Below, piece by piece: positions 10,987-22,762 of a stretch of 64,000 nt of DNA; the first letter of the stretch is position 1; each line of letters starts with the position of its first letter. The notes below the pieces were generated by a model, which saw only the letters and a list, made by a program, of their open reading frames with translations, was not told the DNA's origin and searched no databases. The stretch is taken from positions 124,001-188,000 of the forward strand of contig QRDG01000848.1 of assembly GCA_012064385.1 (NCBI GenBank), in the 5' to 3' direction. Both the position numbers and the translations under genes were made by a program. The DNA comes from Puccinellia tenuiflora. Its lineage: Eukaryota; Streptophyta; Magnoliopsida; Poales; Poaceae.

Positions 10987-13807
10987 GCCCGGGGGTACAG
11001 GGGAGTACGAGGGCACGAGTTTTGGGGTGTCTATACTTCCGAGGTCGTTGCTTCTTCAGTGAGGTTGCCAGGTGAGATATTGATAAATTGATGTTGCGAG
11101 GTCGTTCCTTGTTGATAATTTTCTCTGATGGGTTTAGGTCCGGGATGATAGGGTTGACTTGACGATCGATGCTGATGGATAGTCTTGGTTGGCTGTTTCC
11201 AGTTTCTACGAGGCTGATGCGCAAGGAACTAATTATTACCACGTTCTGGTATACCTATTGCAGGTCTTCCCCCCTTAAAAGGGGTTTTTAATCGGTCTTG
11301 CTGAAGTTTGCAGCTGGAGTTGATTTGGAGGCATTGTTCTTCTTGACGATCTTCGTCTCAGTTGTCACTCCTAGGGGCTTGGGGTCGGTGCAGATATCAC
11401 TTCGTACTATTTTCTCCTTATGAGGGTCGCAGATGGGGACGCGTGGTTTTCAGGATGTGTCGAGTCTGCGTACTCGACTCTCTCCGGTTTCTAGTTAGAA
11501 AAAGGATGTTATAAACGTCTAAATTCATCTGGACTTGCTTAATGGTTGATGTTGTCCACAGCAGCTGCTTACGTCGTTTGATTCTTCTGGGTATTCCCTT
11601 GGTCATTTGTCTTCATGCTTGTCCTTGTTCAGCTGAGTAAAGGAGGAACTTCATTGCCGACTTCCTTGGTTCTTGAGCTTCATGAATCGTTGGTAAGAAT
11701 CTTCAGAAGTACAGTCTAGGGTATCGAGCTCCCAGAGGAATCTAAAAGTCAGTTCGAGTGTCCTGGGTAGGTGGTTTGGTCTGCTGTTCTACGAGGGTAC
11801 AAGGGTCGCGTTCTTATTTAACCTTAAAAGTTAGAGAAAGAGCTTCATGTCAACAGTTGCTGCTCGGGCTTTCTTGAATCCTCCTTCGGTGTGATTGGTC
11901 GAGGCCTGTTGAAAAGGATGATTGCTAGATAGGTGACGTTGATGGTGCTTGCTTCTGGGTTCAATGATGCGCAGATGGTCTTCAGTGTTGATCGTCTTCG
12001 GCCTTGATGATCGTCTTCGTCTCCTCACTACCAACTATATGTGATTCTTTCTACATTACCTCTCTTTTTGTCAAAACTTGTGGTTAGATAAGGCCAGTTA
12101 GTACCGTCACAACTGGGGTTAGATGTTAATCTAGAATTTGGTAAGTTGGTTCAAACAGTTACTGCTTAATGGACCTAAAAAAAAAAAAAAAGTTAGTGAA
12201 GAATCTTCACATCAGTTGTCTTTCCAAACAAGTACCTTTGCCTTTCTTGTTTCGCTTAGTTGAGCCGGGTTGAACTAGGATTGTTTTTCTGCAGATGACG
12301 TCGGTGGCGTCCATTTCCTGGGGTAGCTCCATGTTGACGATCTTTAAAGTTGGTTTCCTTCGGGTTGGTTGGTGGTGATCACCCTTGGATAAGTCTTGTG
12401 CTTGAGGCTTCATATAAACTTCAGAAAATCAGCGGCAGGCTAGGGTTCTCTTCTATCTTTCCAAAGTTTGCGGAGATAGGTAGGAGTTAGCTTTAGTCTA
12501 TGGGACAAACTTAGGTGGGTCAAACCTAGCAAGGTTAGCGCAAGGGATTAAGATGCTACTAACTGCTCGTCAGGCGGGTAGGTACATGATCCTCTTTGAA
12601 ACCCATCATTACCGTCGGTCTCTGAGCTTGAATCTTCATAGCAACTCTTAGGCACTCCTTGAGTTCCTCTAGTTACCAATTCTAAATGAGTCTCCTTATG
12701 TCCTCGTTTCATGTCAAGGTTTGTGGTCCTAGAAGATTAGTTGGTATTATCGTGGACTTGAGTCAGACGTTAACCTAAAGTTAGATACGATAAGTTGGTG
12801 TGGTATCCTTGTAATTTCACAAGTAAATTTTGTGAGGTGGGGCTCGTGTCTTCATGAGGTTGGCGTACAATTGCAGTTTCCTTCAAGATCTTGACGCACT
12901 TGCTCCAGATGGTGCATGAAGTCCAATGTCTGACTTGTCAGTTAGGTTACAAAAATTTCCGGCTATTTGGCTAAGGATCAGGAGTCTTTTGTATCTTGCG
13001 GAACCGTCAGATCTTAACGGGAGATGGTTTAGATGAGAGGGAAAATATTTTAGAAAGATTTTCCTTGGCGGGTTTACATCCGCAAAAAGGTGCAACTATG
13101 GTGAAGAGTTAAAGAAGAGAAGGTTGAGATTACTTTGTGCTGCCGACAAGGCGTGATAGTGAACACACAAGAAAAACAACACACACACGGAGAACTTGCA
13201 AACAACACACAAGCATATTACACCCAAGCAAGGTGCACAAAAGGTACGTCTAGTACCAACGGACGCCTAATACTCGTGGTAGTCGGGGTAACCAAGGTTC
13301 CTATCAAGAGCTTTCCTATGGGTCGTTGTTAAACATGGCTGGTGGAGTCTTCATTTTATCGCCTTAGTCTTCTGCTGGAGAAGTTGAGGTCGTCGAGGTT
13401 GCAACTTGAGTAGAATCGTTGATGCTGAGCTGAGGTCTTCAGAGGTTTGTTGCTTTGTTGACACTGAAGATCTTGGCATTTGCAAATCAATCACCTTGAT
13501 GTTGAATGTCGAGGATTTGGGATGGAACCTTCTTCTTGTGGGAGCTAACTAATTAGGTCTCACTTGGGTTCATCGTCAAGTATATATGTAGGTTTTGAAT
13601 GAAGGTAAGATAATAGAAGAATGCCTTTGAAAATCTTAAAATAGAGGGGTAAGACGTTGAAATATTTGAGGAGATGAGAAGAGCGAAGCCATTTTAGGGC
13701 TCCTCTAGATAAAAATATATTTTGGTAGAAATATATTTTTTTTTAACAAAAGTATTTGCTTTCCTAACTAACGTCCATGCTAACTAAGGTCTCCTACAGT
13801 CAGGATT

Positions 13808-13819
13808 GCTCTGATACCA
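13808..13819 (-). other. PBS of element 1 (initiator tRNA-Met type)
   Basis: Minus TGGTATCAGAGC, complementary to the 3' end of plant initiator tRNA-Met, 4 nt from the LTR. Confidence 0.88.
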
Positions 13820-13823
13820 AGTC

Positions 13824-16800
13824 TGTGGGGACCCCGGACTAGCTGTCCGAAATACCCTTGTGCCTACATCAGCGATCCCATGATCAGTGTGTCGCTGAGC
13901 ACAATCAAACTGGTAATCAAGGAACATCCATAATTACCGAAGGAATATACTTACTTGATTGAAGTCATACTCTTCAATAGGTACTTGCAGCGGAAAATCA
14001 CCATACAGCGGGGAGCCCAAGTCATTCGCCTTAACCCTACAGGCAACTGACTGGGAAGCGCCCTAGTCCGCATTGACGTCAGTTCCGTCTCCTTCTTCAA
14101 GCTGCTCTTCTTTAAAATCTGGCTAAGACAATAGCCAGGGACGAAACCATTATGAGTACAATGGGAATTGTACTCGCAAACTACCCCCGAAAGAGCATGC
14201 ACTACCCTTTTCTTTTTTTTTGTTTATAGTTTGAGTAAAACTTTGTTTGCTTTGAAAACTCTAATCTTTATTGAAAAGAGAATGATAGACTTTTGTTCAA
14301 TAAAACTTTGTCTGAAAACTCTATAACTTTGGTTGAAGTAAAATAAGAGAAATTTTATGACTTTTCATAATCCTTGTATATTTTTCAAAACATCTATAGC
14401 CTTTGTTAAACAAAACGAAAAGAAGGCTTTAGATTCTTTTTTTTTTTCCATAAAACTGTCTTTGTAAAGAGTTTTCTTTTAAAACATTTTTCCCGAAAAA
14501 TAGCTGTTTGTTTAAAATAAGAAGTCCCTTTTTAAAAACGTTTTTCCTGGAAAAATCACCATTTTGTTTATTTATCCAAAACTCCTCCTTTTTCCCGACC
14601 ATGTCTCATCATGGTCCAATTATTTCCAACAACTCATACCAGCACATTGGCATAGTTGCATAAAACATCCTTCACATCATTTTCTCTTTCAAATCTCCAA
14701 CCTTTTTCCAAAACTTGCACATAGTCTAGTACAGCCTCCCAACTGTCCATATCCGAGGACTCGGCTATTCGAATAGTTTTACCCTCTGCAGAGGTAGCAC
14801 GCTTTTCCCACACCCATCCGGTAGCTCATCGTGTCTGCCACGTCCCGCCATACAAGGTGTATGCGAAGTTGAGCCACCGACCATAGCCTTTCCTTTGCTC
14901 ATGCTAGTATAGGACCCTACCCTTACGATTTCACCATTCCTTCAACACCTAGTACAGGATCCCCCGTCGAGGAACCTAGATGTAAGGACTCGCAGTTTTG
15001 CCCGGCGAGCACGAAGCCCTTCAATCCCGCACAAGCCAACATATTGCCGGGACCCAGGTCAGGGGTTAGAGTCGCCATGCTCATCCCCTCACGCATAACG
15101 GAGTCGTCTCCGTCGATGAGGTATCCAGTACTAACACGAGCAAATTATATGACTACGCCCGTTCCCATATTTGGGTAGATGTGGTCGCACAGGTTATCGG
15201 CTGGTCGTCATGGTACTAAGACACAATGTGCATTTTTCATAAACATTACCGATCACCTCGTTTCCACTTCCATACCGACCATTCGGCCTTCCACATTCTT
15301 CCAAGTACTTTGAAAAGGAGTTTTGGAATAAATCATATTTTTCCATCCTATAGTTATACATATCTACTCTTGGCAAAATAGTTTTTCATATCTTTGTAAA
15401 AAGGTTTTTAAAATCATCGCTACTTTTGAATACTTCAAGTGATCAAATAGATGAATATAAATGCAAGCTCAGTGAAGTAGCTTGCCTGTTTTCAGCATAA
15501 TGTCCCTGGACTTCTCCTTACTGATCAAAGAAATAAACTCTGATTCTTCTCCAATAAATCCTTTCCAATATCACCCAGGTAGCGTTTATATCTAGCGTCG
15601 CAAAAGGGGAAAGAACACAATCAACACACAGTAGGACACTCCAACAACAATCATCAAGCAATTACTAACAAACAACAATCATGATGGAAAACTATTAGTT
15701 AACAAACAAGTTTGGCAGTCACCTCACTACTCATGTTTATAAAGATATGGTTAAAGTTGTGATTAAGCATTGTTATTTAAACAGGAAATACTTCAGACAA
15801 AAGTTAAGCTATCAAGTAATCTCTATAATTCAAAATATCTCACCAATCTAAGGTAGAAATATTACTAGACACTCAAGCTACCACTCAACTTGAATATAAC
15901 CAAGTTTAACAAGCAAGGCAATTATATTAATCACACAAAGTAATCTAATCATCAAAATAAACAAGCAGTATATACCATTTCTAAATTACTCAACCAAGCA
16001 TCACAACAACTATCAAGCATCACACATAGCTACTATACTCACAAAGCAACACAATTTGATTTCAATTTTAATTTAATTATCTATTATTTAAATGTGTCAC
16101 AAATATGGCAGAAACTAGTGGTGCATGTTTAATTGCACAACTTAAGTTCTGTTGATCATAAAAATACAAACTAAAATTCTGTGGATAGCTACTGATTTAT
16201 AGGAAACAACCCAATTGGATTTAATTCAATTTGAGTTATTAAACTCCCTGTATAAATGTTTTAATCCAGAAGGTCAGTTTTCTTGTTTTTGCTACAACTC
16301 AAGTTAATTGTATTCAAAAATTAAATCCTTTTAGGGATAGCTAGTATTTCTTATATGTGAGCTAACAAAATTGGTTTGACCTCATTTGGATTAGTAGAGT
16401 ATCAGAAACAAACAAGTTTAGGTTTTATACCTTCTGTTGCATTTTGATTACCATTATTTATTTATTAATCTAAATGGGGTGAAACCACTTTAGTTAGTTA
16501 GATAATTTCATAAGCTTTCCAGAACATTTTCATTTGCTATTTTTAGATTTTTAGATCTCAGGTTATTGGTTTTCAAATTCTAATCAAATTTCTGACAGAA
16601 GTTTTTATCATTTTAAGTGTTAACAACTAGCTGATTTGATAATTTCATTCTGACTTGACCACAACATCAAATGGGTTCAAACCAGTGGCATTGGGTTCAC
16701 TAGTTGATATACTTTTAATAACATTTTAGTTTGATAATTTTGGTTAAACCAATATCTGGGAAGCATCTCCCAAAGTTGGTACCAATATAACCTTTCTGAG

Positions 16801-18289
16801 TTTTCAGTTAAAACTAACACCTTTGTCATTTTTATTTCAAATGGGAAATATGTCCAACAAGGATCATGGCCTGCATCTATGTGAAGATGGCATGTTATAC
16901 TAGCTACAAGATTTTAGTTTGCTATTTTTAGGCCTCTGGTTCAATAGCAATTTGCATGGGAAGTGGGCTATCTTTATTATTTCATGTGCTAAACTGAACT
17001 GATTAGCTATCTTCCTCAGATTATATCTTCTGTATAAAATTTTATTTTGAGGTCACACCACTTGGTCATGTCAGTACTCTGGGGTTGTCCAGAACGTGCA
17101 GGGTATGCTGGGGTGTGTGCTGGACATGAGGGAGACAAGGTTGGGGCAAGTTTGGGGCTGCCATTGAATATAGGGTATAGGGCACCATCTAACACTATGT
17201 GACACTATATGGCACTATTAGGTTTTAAAATGGTTAAAAGCAAATGGTGAGATACAAGTGGGCAAATGGTTGTGGGAAATGAGTATAGATGTTGGTGATT
17301 TTTTTTTGGTGCTATGATGGAAATTATTTGATAAGTGCATCATAGCACATTTTGTGATTTGGTAAAATTAAAGAAAGTAATAGAATTTTAGACTTAAGAT
17401 TTTTGGAAATATATTTTGAGAGGGAAGAAATATTAGAGCAAAGTGGGAGTGAGCACTATGTCACCCCACTGATTTTTGGTTTAAAAGAAAATATTAATTT
17501 CTCACTTGGAGAAATTTGGGTGGCACTTGTCCCATCATTTTATGTGTTGATGCTTTGCTTTTGTTTCCTTTCTTCTCCTCATAATTTTATTTAGCAAACA
17601 CACACATCAAGCAACAAAACACAACAATATTCACATCACACCCATGACCACACAATTCAAACAACATGAATTAATCTCACCATCCATTCCATAATTCACC
17701 ATACTATATTATAAAAATGATCACACTTAATTATGACAAGATGTTATCTATAAAATATCCCACTCATAACTTAATAATTTTCAAAAAGTTTGAGAATGGA
17801 AATATGTGGGATTACATATTTCCCACTAGTGTTATTTTCAAATGGAGTGGAAAATAGAGTTTATAAAATGGGAGTTGCATATACATGCAAAATATCATGG
17901 TTGGCTTTAGATAGGAGATAACATATAGATCTCCATATTTTTGGGAACACATAATTTTGGAAATACTTTTACTTTCTCAACTAAAGGGTATTTTAGTTGT
18001 AGCTGAAATCAAACATCATTGAAATAAACTTTGGCCAAAATAAGATTGGAAAAGATATATGGAATTTACTCTTGTCATAACATGATCACCAAAGTTTAAT
18101 ATGTTTTTATCTTGGTTGGATTCTTGGGTTGATATTTACCAGTCAAACAAGCATATACATCAAGTCACACAAGGTCAAACAGATCAATATACAGAAAAAC
18201 ACAATCAATAGTGAAGTATTTCAAAAAGTTTTTGTTGGTTCTGAATTTTGGGTCTTGTTAAATTCTTATTATAAATTTGGGATGTTACA
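13824..18289 (-). repeat. 5' LTR of element 1, internally deleted
   Basis: 4466 bp. It matches 5400-10947 almost base for base but lacks the segment equivalent to about 8654-9756. At 17080/17081 the flanks are joined directly, removing the TATA box and GC-rich leader. It also carries about 20 nt (around 17221-17240) absent from the other LTR. Confidence 0.9.
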
Positions 18290-18489
18290 CTTTGCCCCCA
18301 ACGGCGGAAAGGTTGTCAATCTTTCCGGTCTCGCAGAAAACAAAGCGGTTAATTTTATAGTGAAATAGATGAATTATGAAAATGCACCAGAGGAGTAATG
18401 ATGGTGAAAAGTGATGAATAAAGGTTGCAATCAATGTAAAAAGATGGACCAGGGGCCATGGGTTCACTAGTGGATTCTCTCAAGTAAAT
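18290..18489 (-). repeat. 5' LTR of element 0, distal part
   Basis: Begins with the right CTTTG duplication, then CCCCCAACGGCGG. 18302-18489 matches 1-189. Before the nested insertion this joined directly to 5202-5399. Confidence 0.8.
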
Positions 18490-18792
18490 AGAACATTCAT
18501 ATGATGGGTAAACAAATTACATCTGGGCAATTGACAAGATTATAGCACAAACTTAATCTAGCTATGACAAAGAGAACATGATAATATTTAAGTAGGCATC
18601 ACGACAATGAACAAAGACCGTTGAGTCCAACTGCATCTTTGTCTAAAAAGACCACCGTGGGATCGCTATCCAGCCTGTCACCCATCGGTATTAAGTTGCA
18701 AGCAACAGACATTGGCATTAAGTGAAGTGCATGAAGTAAGCAATATTAAATATCAAAATAGACTTTAACACCGATGTTTTACCCTTAGTAGC
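18490..18792. other. Unclassified repeat-like sequence between elements
   Basis: Begins where similarity to window positions 1-189 ends and runs to the LTR of element 2. It has no ORF of note. The last five bases (GTAGC) would be the left target duplication of element 2, but its right partner is not in the window. Confidence 0.5.
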
Positions 18793-19159
18793 TGTAATGC
18801 CCCGACCCCGGAATTATACAGAAAGGCTATGTAACACACAGGCTATGCTACACAATCGAAGGGTTTGGGATTACCGTTCCCACGCAACACATCGATCGTG
18901 CCATAAAAACAGAGATCAAGACTTGTGGAACAACTGGCACATTGCAGACTCTACGACACAAATCATATAGCAACTCATATATGAGAAAGATACAAATATT
19001 ACACATAAAAGGGGTCACAGACCCATCAGTACATCATGCGGAAGCGAAGTAGTGTTGTCCAGTACAACAAGATCCAAATATATGGCCTAAGAGGCCTACA
19101 CATAATTAATCCCAGCCAGCTTGTTCCACGGTCCCAAGCTGCCACCTGGGAACCCCGAA

Positions 19160-19212
19160 CTACTCGTCGACGTCCACGAAGAACCCACCTGTGTGCTCGG
19201 TGTCGTCCTCCT
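19160..19212 (-). other. Candidate acidic terminal exon in LTR of element 2
   Basis: Phase-1 frame reading (E)EDDTEHTGGFFVDVDE then TAG, 35 nt after the hairpin at 19248-19262. The acceptor is CGG here rather than CAG, so this copy may be weakened. The truncated right LTR keeps a TTTTAG acceptor at 25826-25828 and the same frame, but its stop codon has changed and the frame runs on. Confidence 0.45.
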
Positions 19213-20387
19213 CCGAAACAAATTAATAAAGGCAGCAAAGAGAGACTGAGTACGACGTACTAGCAAGTTTAGTAGGGCGATAGGCCCAATGATGACGGAG
19301 GCTCTAAAGCTGTATAGTATCTATTTTGCATAAAGCTAGTTTTCAATTAAAGAGAGGAAAATGACCCATGGCATCGACTACTCAGAGTATTTTTCATAAA
19401 GGGGATAAGAGAGCAAACTTTCCTCTTTGGTTCTCATCGAACCATTTGTAACCAGAAACAACTCATCTCCACCAAAGGCACTCCCTCGAATCACCCTCGA
19501 GGAAATGAACCTTTTATCACACATTGTAATTGCAACCTCTAGCTGCCAAATTTTAATTAGGTTAAAGTTATTTATGATCCCGTAAATCCATTCCCAAGGC
19601 GTCCATAACCATGGACACGGCTTTTCGAAAAGATTAACCCTGCAGGGGTGTACTAATTTACCCATTGGTACCGTCCGGCTCACCTAATTGGCCCTCTTCC
19701 GGGGAAGGCCGGCGAGTGGGCGCGGTTAAACCTTTACCTCGCATGAGACTATCCAAGAGTCATCTGTGGCGACAGGACAAGTTTACCCAGCCTATTTCAG
19801 CCCCTGCCCCCATCGCCACGTCCTAAACACCATCATCCTCATCATCTCTTTTTCCACCCACACACTCACGCGCAAATGGAAATAGCAAACTAGAGGACCC
19901 TTGGATACGCCCGCACAAGTTATTCAGTTAGTAAGGAGCCCATACCCCCACCAATGGCAGCACGCTCAAACCTTGAGTCCGAAGACAGGAACTCGCACCT
20001 AGGGGCAAGAGTGAGGCAAAACACCATCCCCGATGGCAACTCACCCAAGCCTTTTAAGTAAATTAATTAAGTACCAATGATAACCACCATGTCCGAACAT
20101 TCCATCAACATCAATATCATGGAATTAAATCAACGGACAATAAAGCATTTAAATAAGCATGGCTAAGCAATAGCTAAGCATATATATACCACCATTATAT
20201 CTTTGTCTCCGGCCAACACATCAAACCTATGGTTCATAGGTGGGGATACATGTATTGGTTTGGGGATAAACATGCATTCATAGGATACTCTACATTGACC
20301 AAAATTGCCATTGGAATCGCATGCAATATTATGGTGGATAAAATAAATTTAGAAAACAATAGGATGCTAGATGCCAAGAAGGTTAGG

Positions 20388-20462
20388 TTATCTCTTGCCT
20401 TGCTGCCGGGGCGTGTAGTAGTGCTCGTCGGGGTATGTAGGGTTAACCTCCACTCCGGAATC
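20388..20462 (-). other. Candidate internal mini-exon in LTR of element 2
   Basis: 24 codons plus TAA after an acceptor-like ATCGATAG, starting DSGVEV and ending QQGKR. Element 3 has a frame of exactly the same length, start and end at 28570-28644. Several differences between the two are synonymous. Confidence 0.4.
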
Positions 20463-22730
20463 TATCGATACCCAAGCAAGAATAGAAGAACAAAATAAAT
20501 CACATGAAGACAAGGTGCAATGCACAATCACATGATGACATGACAATATTATGTGAAGATATCACCATATAATTTAAATAGCAAAATTAAATGGAGAGCC
20601 AAATAATTAGTGCAATTATTTGGACGCAACCCCATATTTAACTTAATGACCACATTGTTCATACATTGGTTAAATTACTCAAGTGGTTTAAATATGCATG
20701 AACATGACATGATTAATTAGGTTTTGTTCTTCCGATCATTTTGGTACCTCATTTGTGAATTTCCAAATATAGATGATTAAATAGTGAATTAAATAATTAA
20801 ATAAATTTATTTCTTTTAATCACTTTAAGAAAAAAATCAAATAAATATTTGTGATCATGATGTTATAATTGCATGGTTTGATAGTAATTTAAGTGTTGAT
20901 CACATTGATATTTTATTCATAATTTTTGGTTAATTAATTAACAAGTTATGAATTTTCCTGAATTTGGTATTATTAAAGCGATATAGGGTTTTCCTAAATA
21001 AAGGAGAATTTATTTCCTAAAAAGGGCATGGAAATGTTACCAAATGAAAGGTATTGTTTTTCTGAACAATTTGGTATTTGATTTGTCAAAATTGGAGCAT
21101 TATTTAAAAAGATATCAAATATTTAAATTAAAATTATTTTCCAAAAAGGGAATTGTATTAGCCAGACAGGCCGGCCTCCAAACCGGCCAGGCCGGGCAGT
21201 GACCCGAGGCAGCCGGCCTCGTGGCCGGCCCAGGCTGGCGTGCAGGCCGGGGACCAGCCCGAAGGGTCCGGCCTTTTGGCCGGCCCAGGCCGGGAGCACG
21301 GCCGGGCGAGCAGGCACGCGCGCGGCCGGTCAATGCCACGACCGGCGCGGTGACCACGCGCGGCCGACGGTGTGCGCGCTCGGCAGGGGCGCGGGCGAGC
21401 ACGCGCCGGAGCGGGGAGGAGCGGCATTTCACATGGCGCGTCTCAGGGATGCCGGTGGCGGCTCCAAGGACCTAAGGGTTGCCGGACGGTACACCGGCGA
21501 CGAGCTACGGCGGCGGCGATGGTTCAGTCTTCAGCACTAGGGCTAACCAGAGGGAGAGGGAGAGAAAGGAGGGGTCCCGGAGGACGGCGCACTCACCCTC
21601 GATGCGTGGGTGTGCTCGGTGGTGAAGGGGATGGCCGGTGGCGACGGCAATCGTGATCGGAGGCCGGCGGACAGAGAGGAGGAAGACGAGGAAGAAACGG
21701 CCGGCCCAGGCAGATTCCCGGCGCCCCAGGCCGATTCTTTCGACTAGGAGGTTGATGACGACGAGTCGGAGCTAGGGCTGGTCTTCGATCTGCTCCACGG
21801 GCTCCCTAACGGTGGCGCTTCGGTGGCAAACTCCGGCTAGGTTTCCGGTTCGTGGGGGAGAAACAGAGAGGGGAGCAGGTGAGGGAGAGAGGGAGAGAGA
21901 GGCAGGGCAGAGCACGGGCGGCCTGGTCGCGTCCTTGACCACGGAGAGGGGGGGGGGCGCGGAGTGGGGGCACGGTGGCATGGCACATGCGGCATGACGC
22001 CAATGTCCATGTCGCCACTGTGAGAGGAGAGAGGAGGGACTGACAGTGGGCCCCATCGTCAGAGTTTTAACATTTCCCCTTTTCTTTTTCTGATTTTTAA
22101 AACAGCAGGTTTTAGCTATTTAAATGAGCTAGTTAAGCAATTTTAGAAATTCTAGAAAATTTCATGTGGGCTCCCTATGTCATGAGTAAGCTCCACAAAA
22201 TTTGTTGTTCCAAAATAAATTGTTTAGGTAGAGATTTATTCATATGGTTGCAATATGATCATTTTTGATAAGTTGCAAAATGCATTTATTTGGAGCACTT
22301 AAGCATTTTTCAAAATAGTGAAAATATTCATAGAGGCTCTCAGAATAATATTGAAGCTCCCCATGATTTTAGTTTAAATTTTTCGAAAGCTTAACTTGGT
22401 TTCAAAAATAGAATTTGAATTAAACCAATTTTGAAGTCTCAAATTTATTTCTTTGTTTGACAAGAATTTTTCCTTTGACAATTATTTATAAAATATATCC
22501 TTGAGCTTCATGGACAAATTGGAGACTCAAGAACAAATGGTTTTGCCAATTTGAGTAAGGTATTTGGTTTGGAATTTTGGGAAGGGTTTTACTTCCTTTG
22601 CTTTTAATTTCCAAATGTTGCTTTATTTAAAATTAGAAATTTAAAATGGATGCCATGATGCAATGTTGCAAAGCAAAAAGTGAAAATTTGGCCCATATTT
22701 TAGGGTACCAAACTGGGGCTGTTACAATTC

Positions 22731-22762
22731 TACCCCCTTACAGGAATCTCATCCCGAGATTC
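22731..22762 (-). promoter_or_regulatory. Polypurine tract and adjoining palindrome (element 2)
   Basis: Minus GTAAGGGGGTAG next to the LTR, and GAATCTCG-GGA-TGAGATTC (one mismatch in the stem) at 22744-22762. Confidence 0.7.

Larger units (their letters stand above)
10948..13823 (-). other. Internal region of element 1, no gag-pol
   Basis: About 2.9 kb between the LTRs. The minus ORFs are short (longest 93 aa, 10961-11242) and none shows gag, zinc-knuckle, protease, RT, RNase H or integrase motifs. A run of about 14 A lies at 12178-12191. I see nothing coding that I can support. Confidence 0.75.
5400..18289 (-). mobile_element. Complete non-autonomous LTR retrotransposon (element 1)
   Basis: Both LTRs (5400-10947 and 13824-18289), a PBS, a polypurine tract and flanking CTTTG duplications are present. 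The element reads on the minus strand: TGTAACATCCC at the 5' end and GGGGTCCCCACA at the 3' end. The 2.9-kb internal region has no gag, protease, RT or integrase, so it is a large retrotransposon derivative (LARD-like) that must borrow proteins. The LTRs are very similar by eye apart from a 1.1-kb deletion in the right one, which suggests fairly recent insertion. The tRNA-Met PBS and long LTRs fit chromovirus (Tekay-like) partners. Confidence 0.9.
18793..22726 (-). repeat. 3' LTR of element 2
   Basis: 3934 bp, TGTAATGCCCCG...GGCTGTTACA on plus. It has a GC-rich leader at about 21150-22060, candidate mini-exons at 20388-20462 and 19160-19212, and a hairpin at 19248-19262. Confidence 0.88.
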
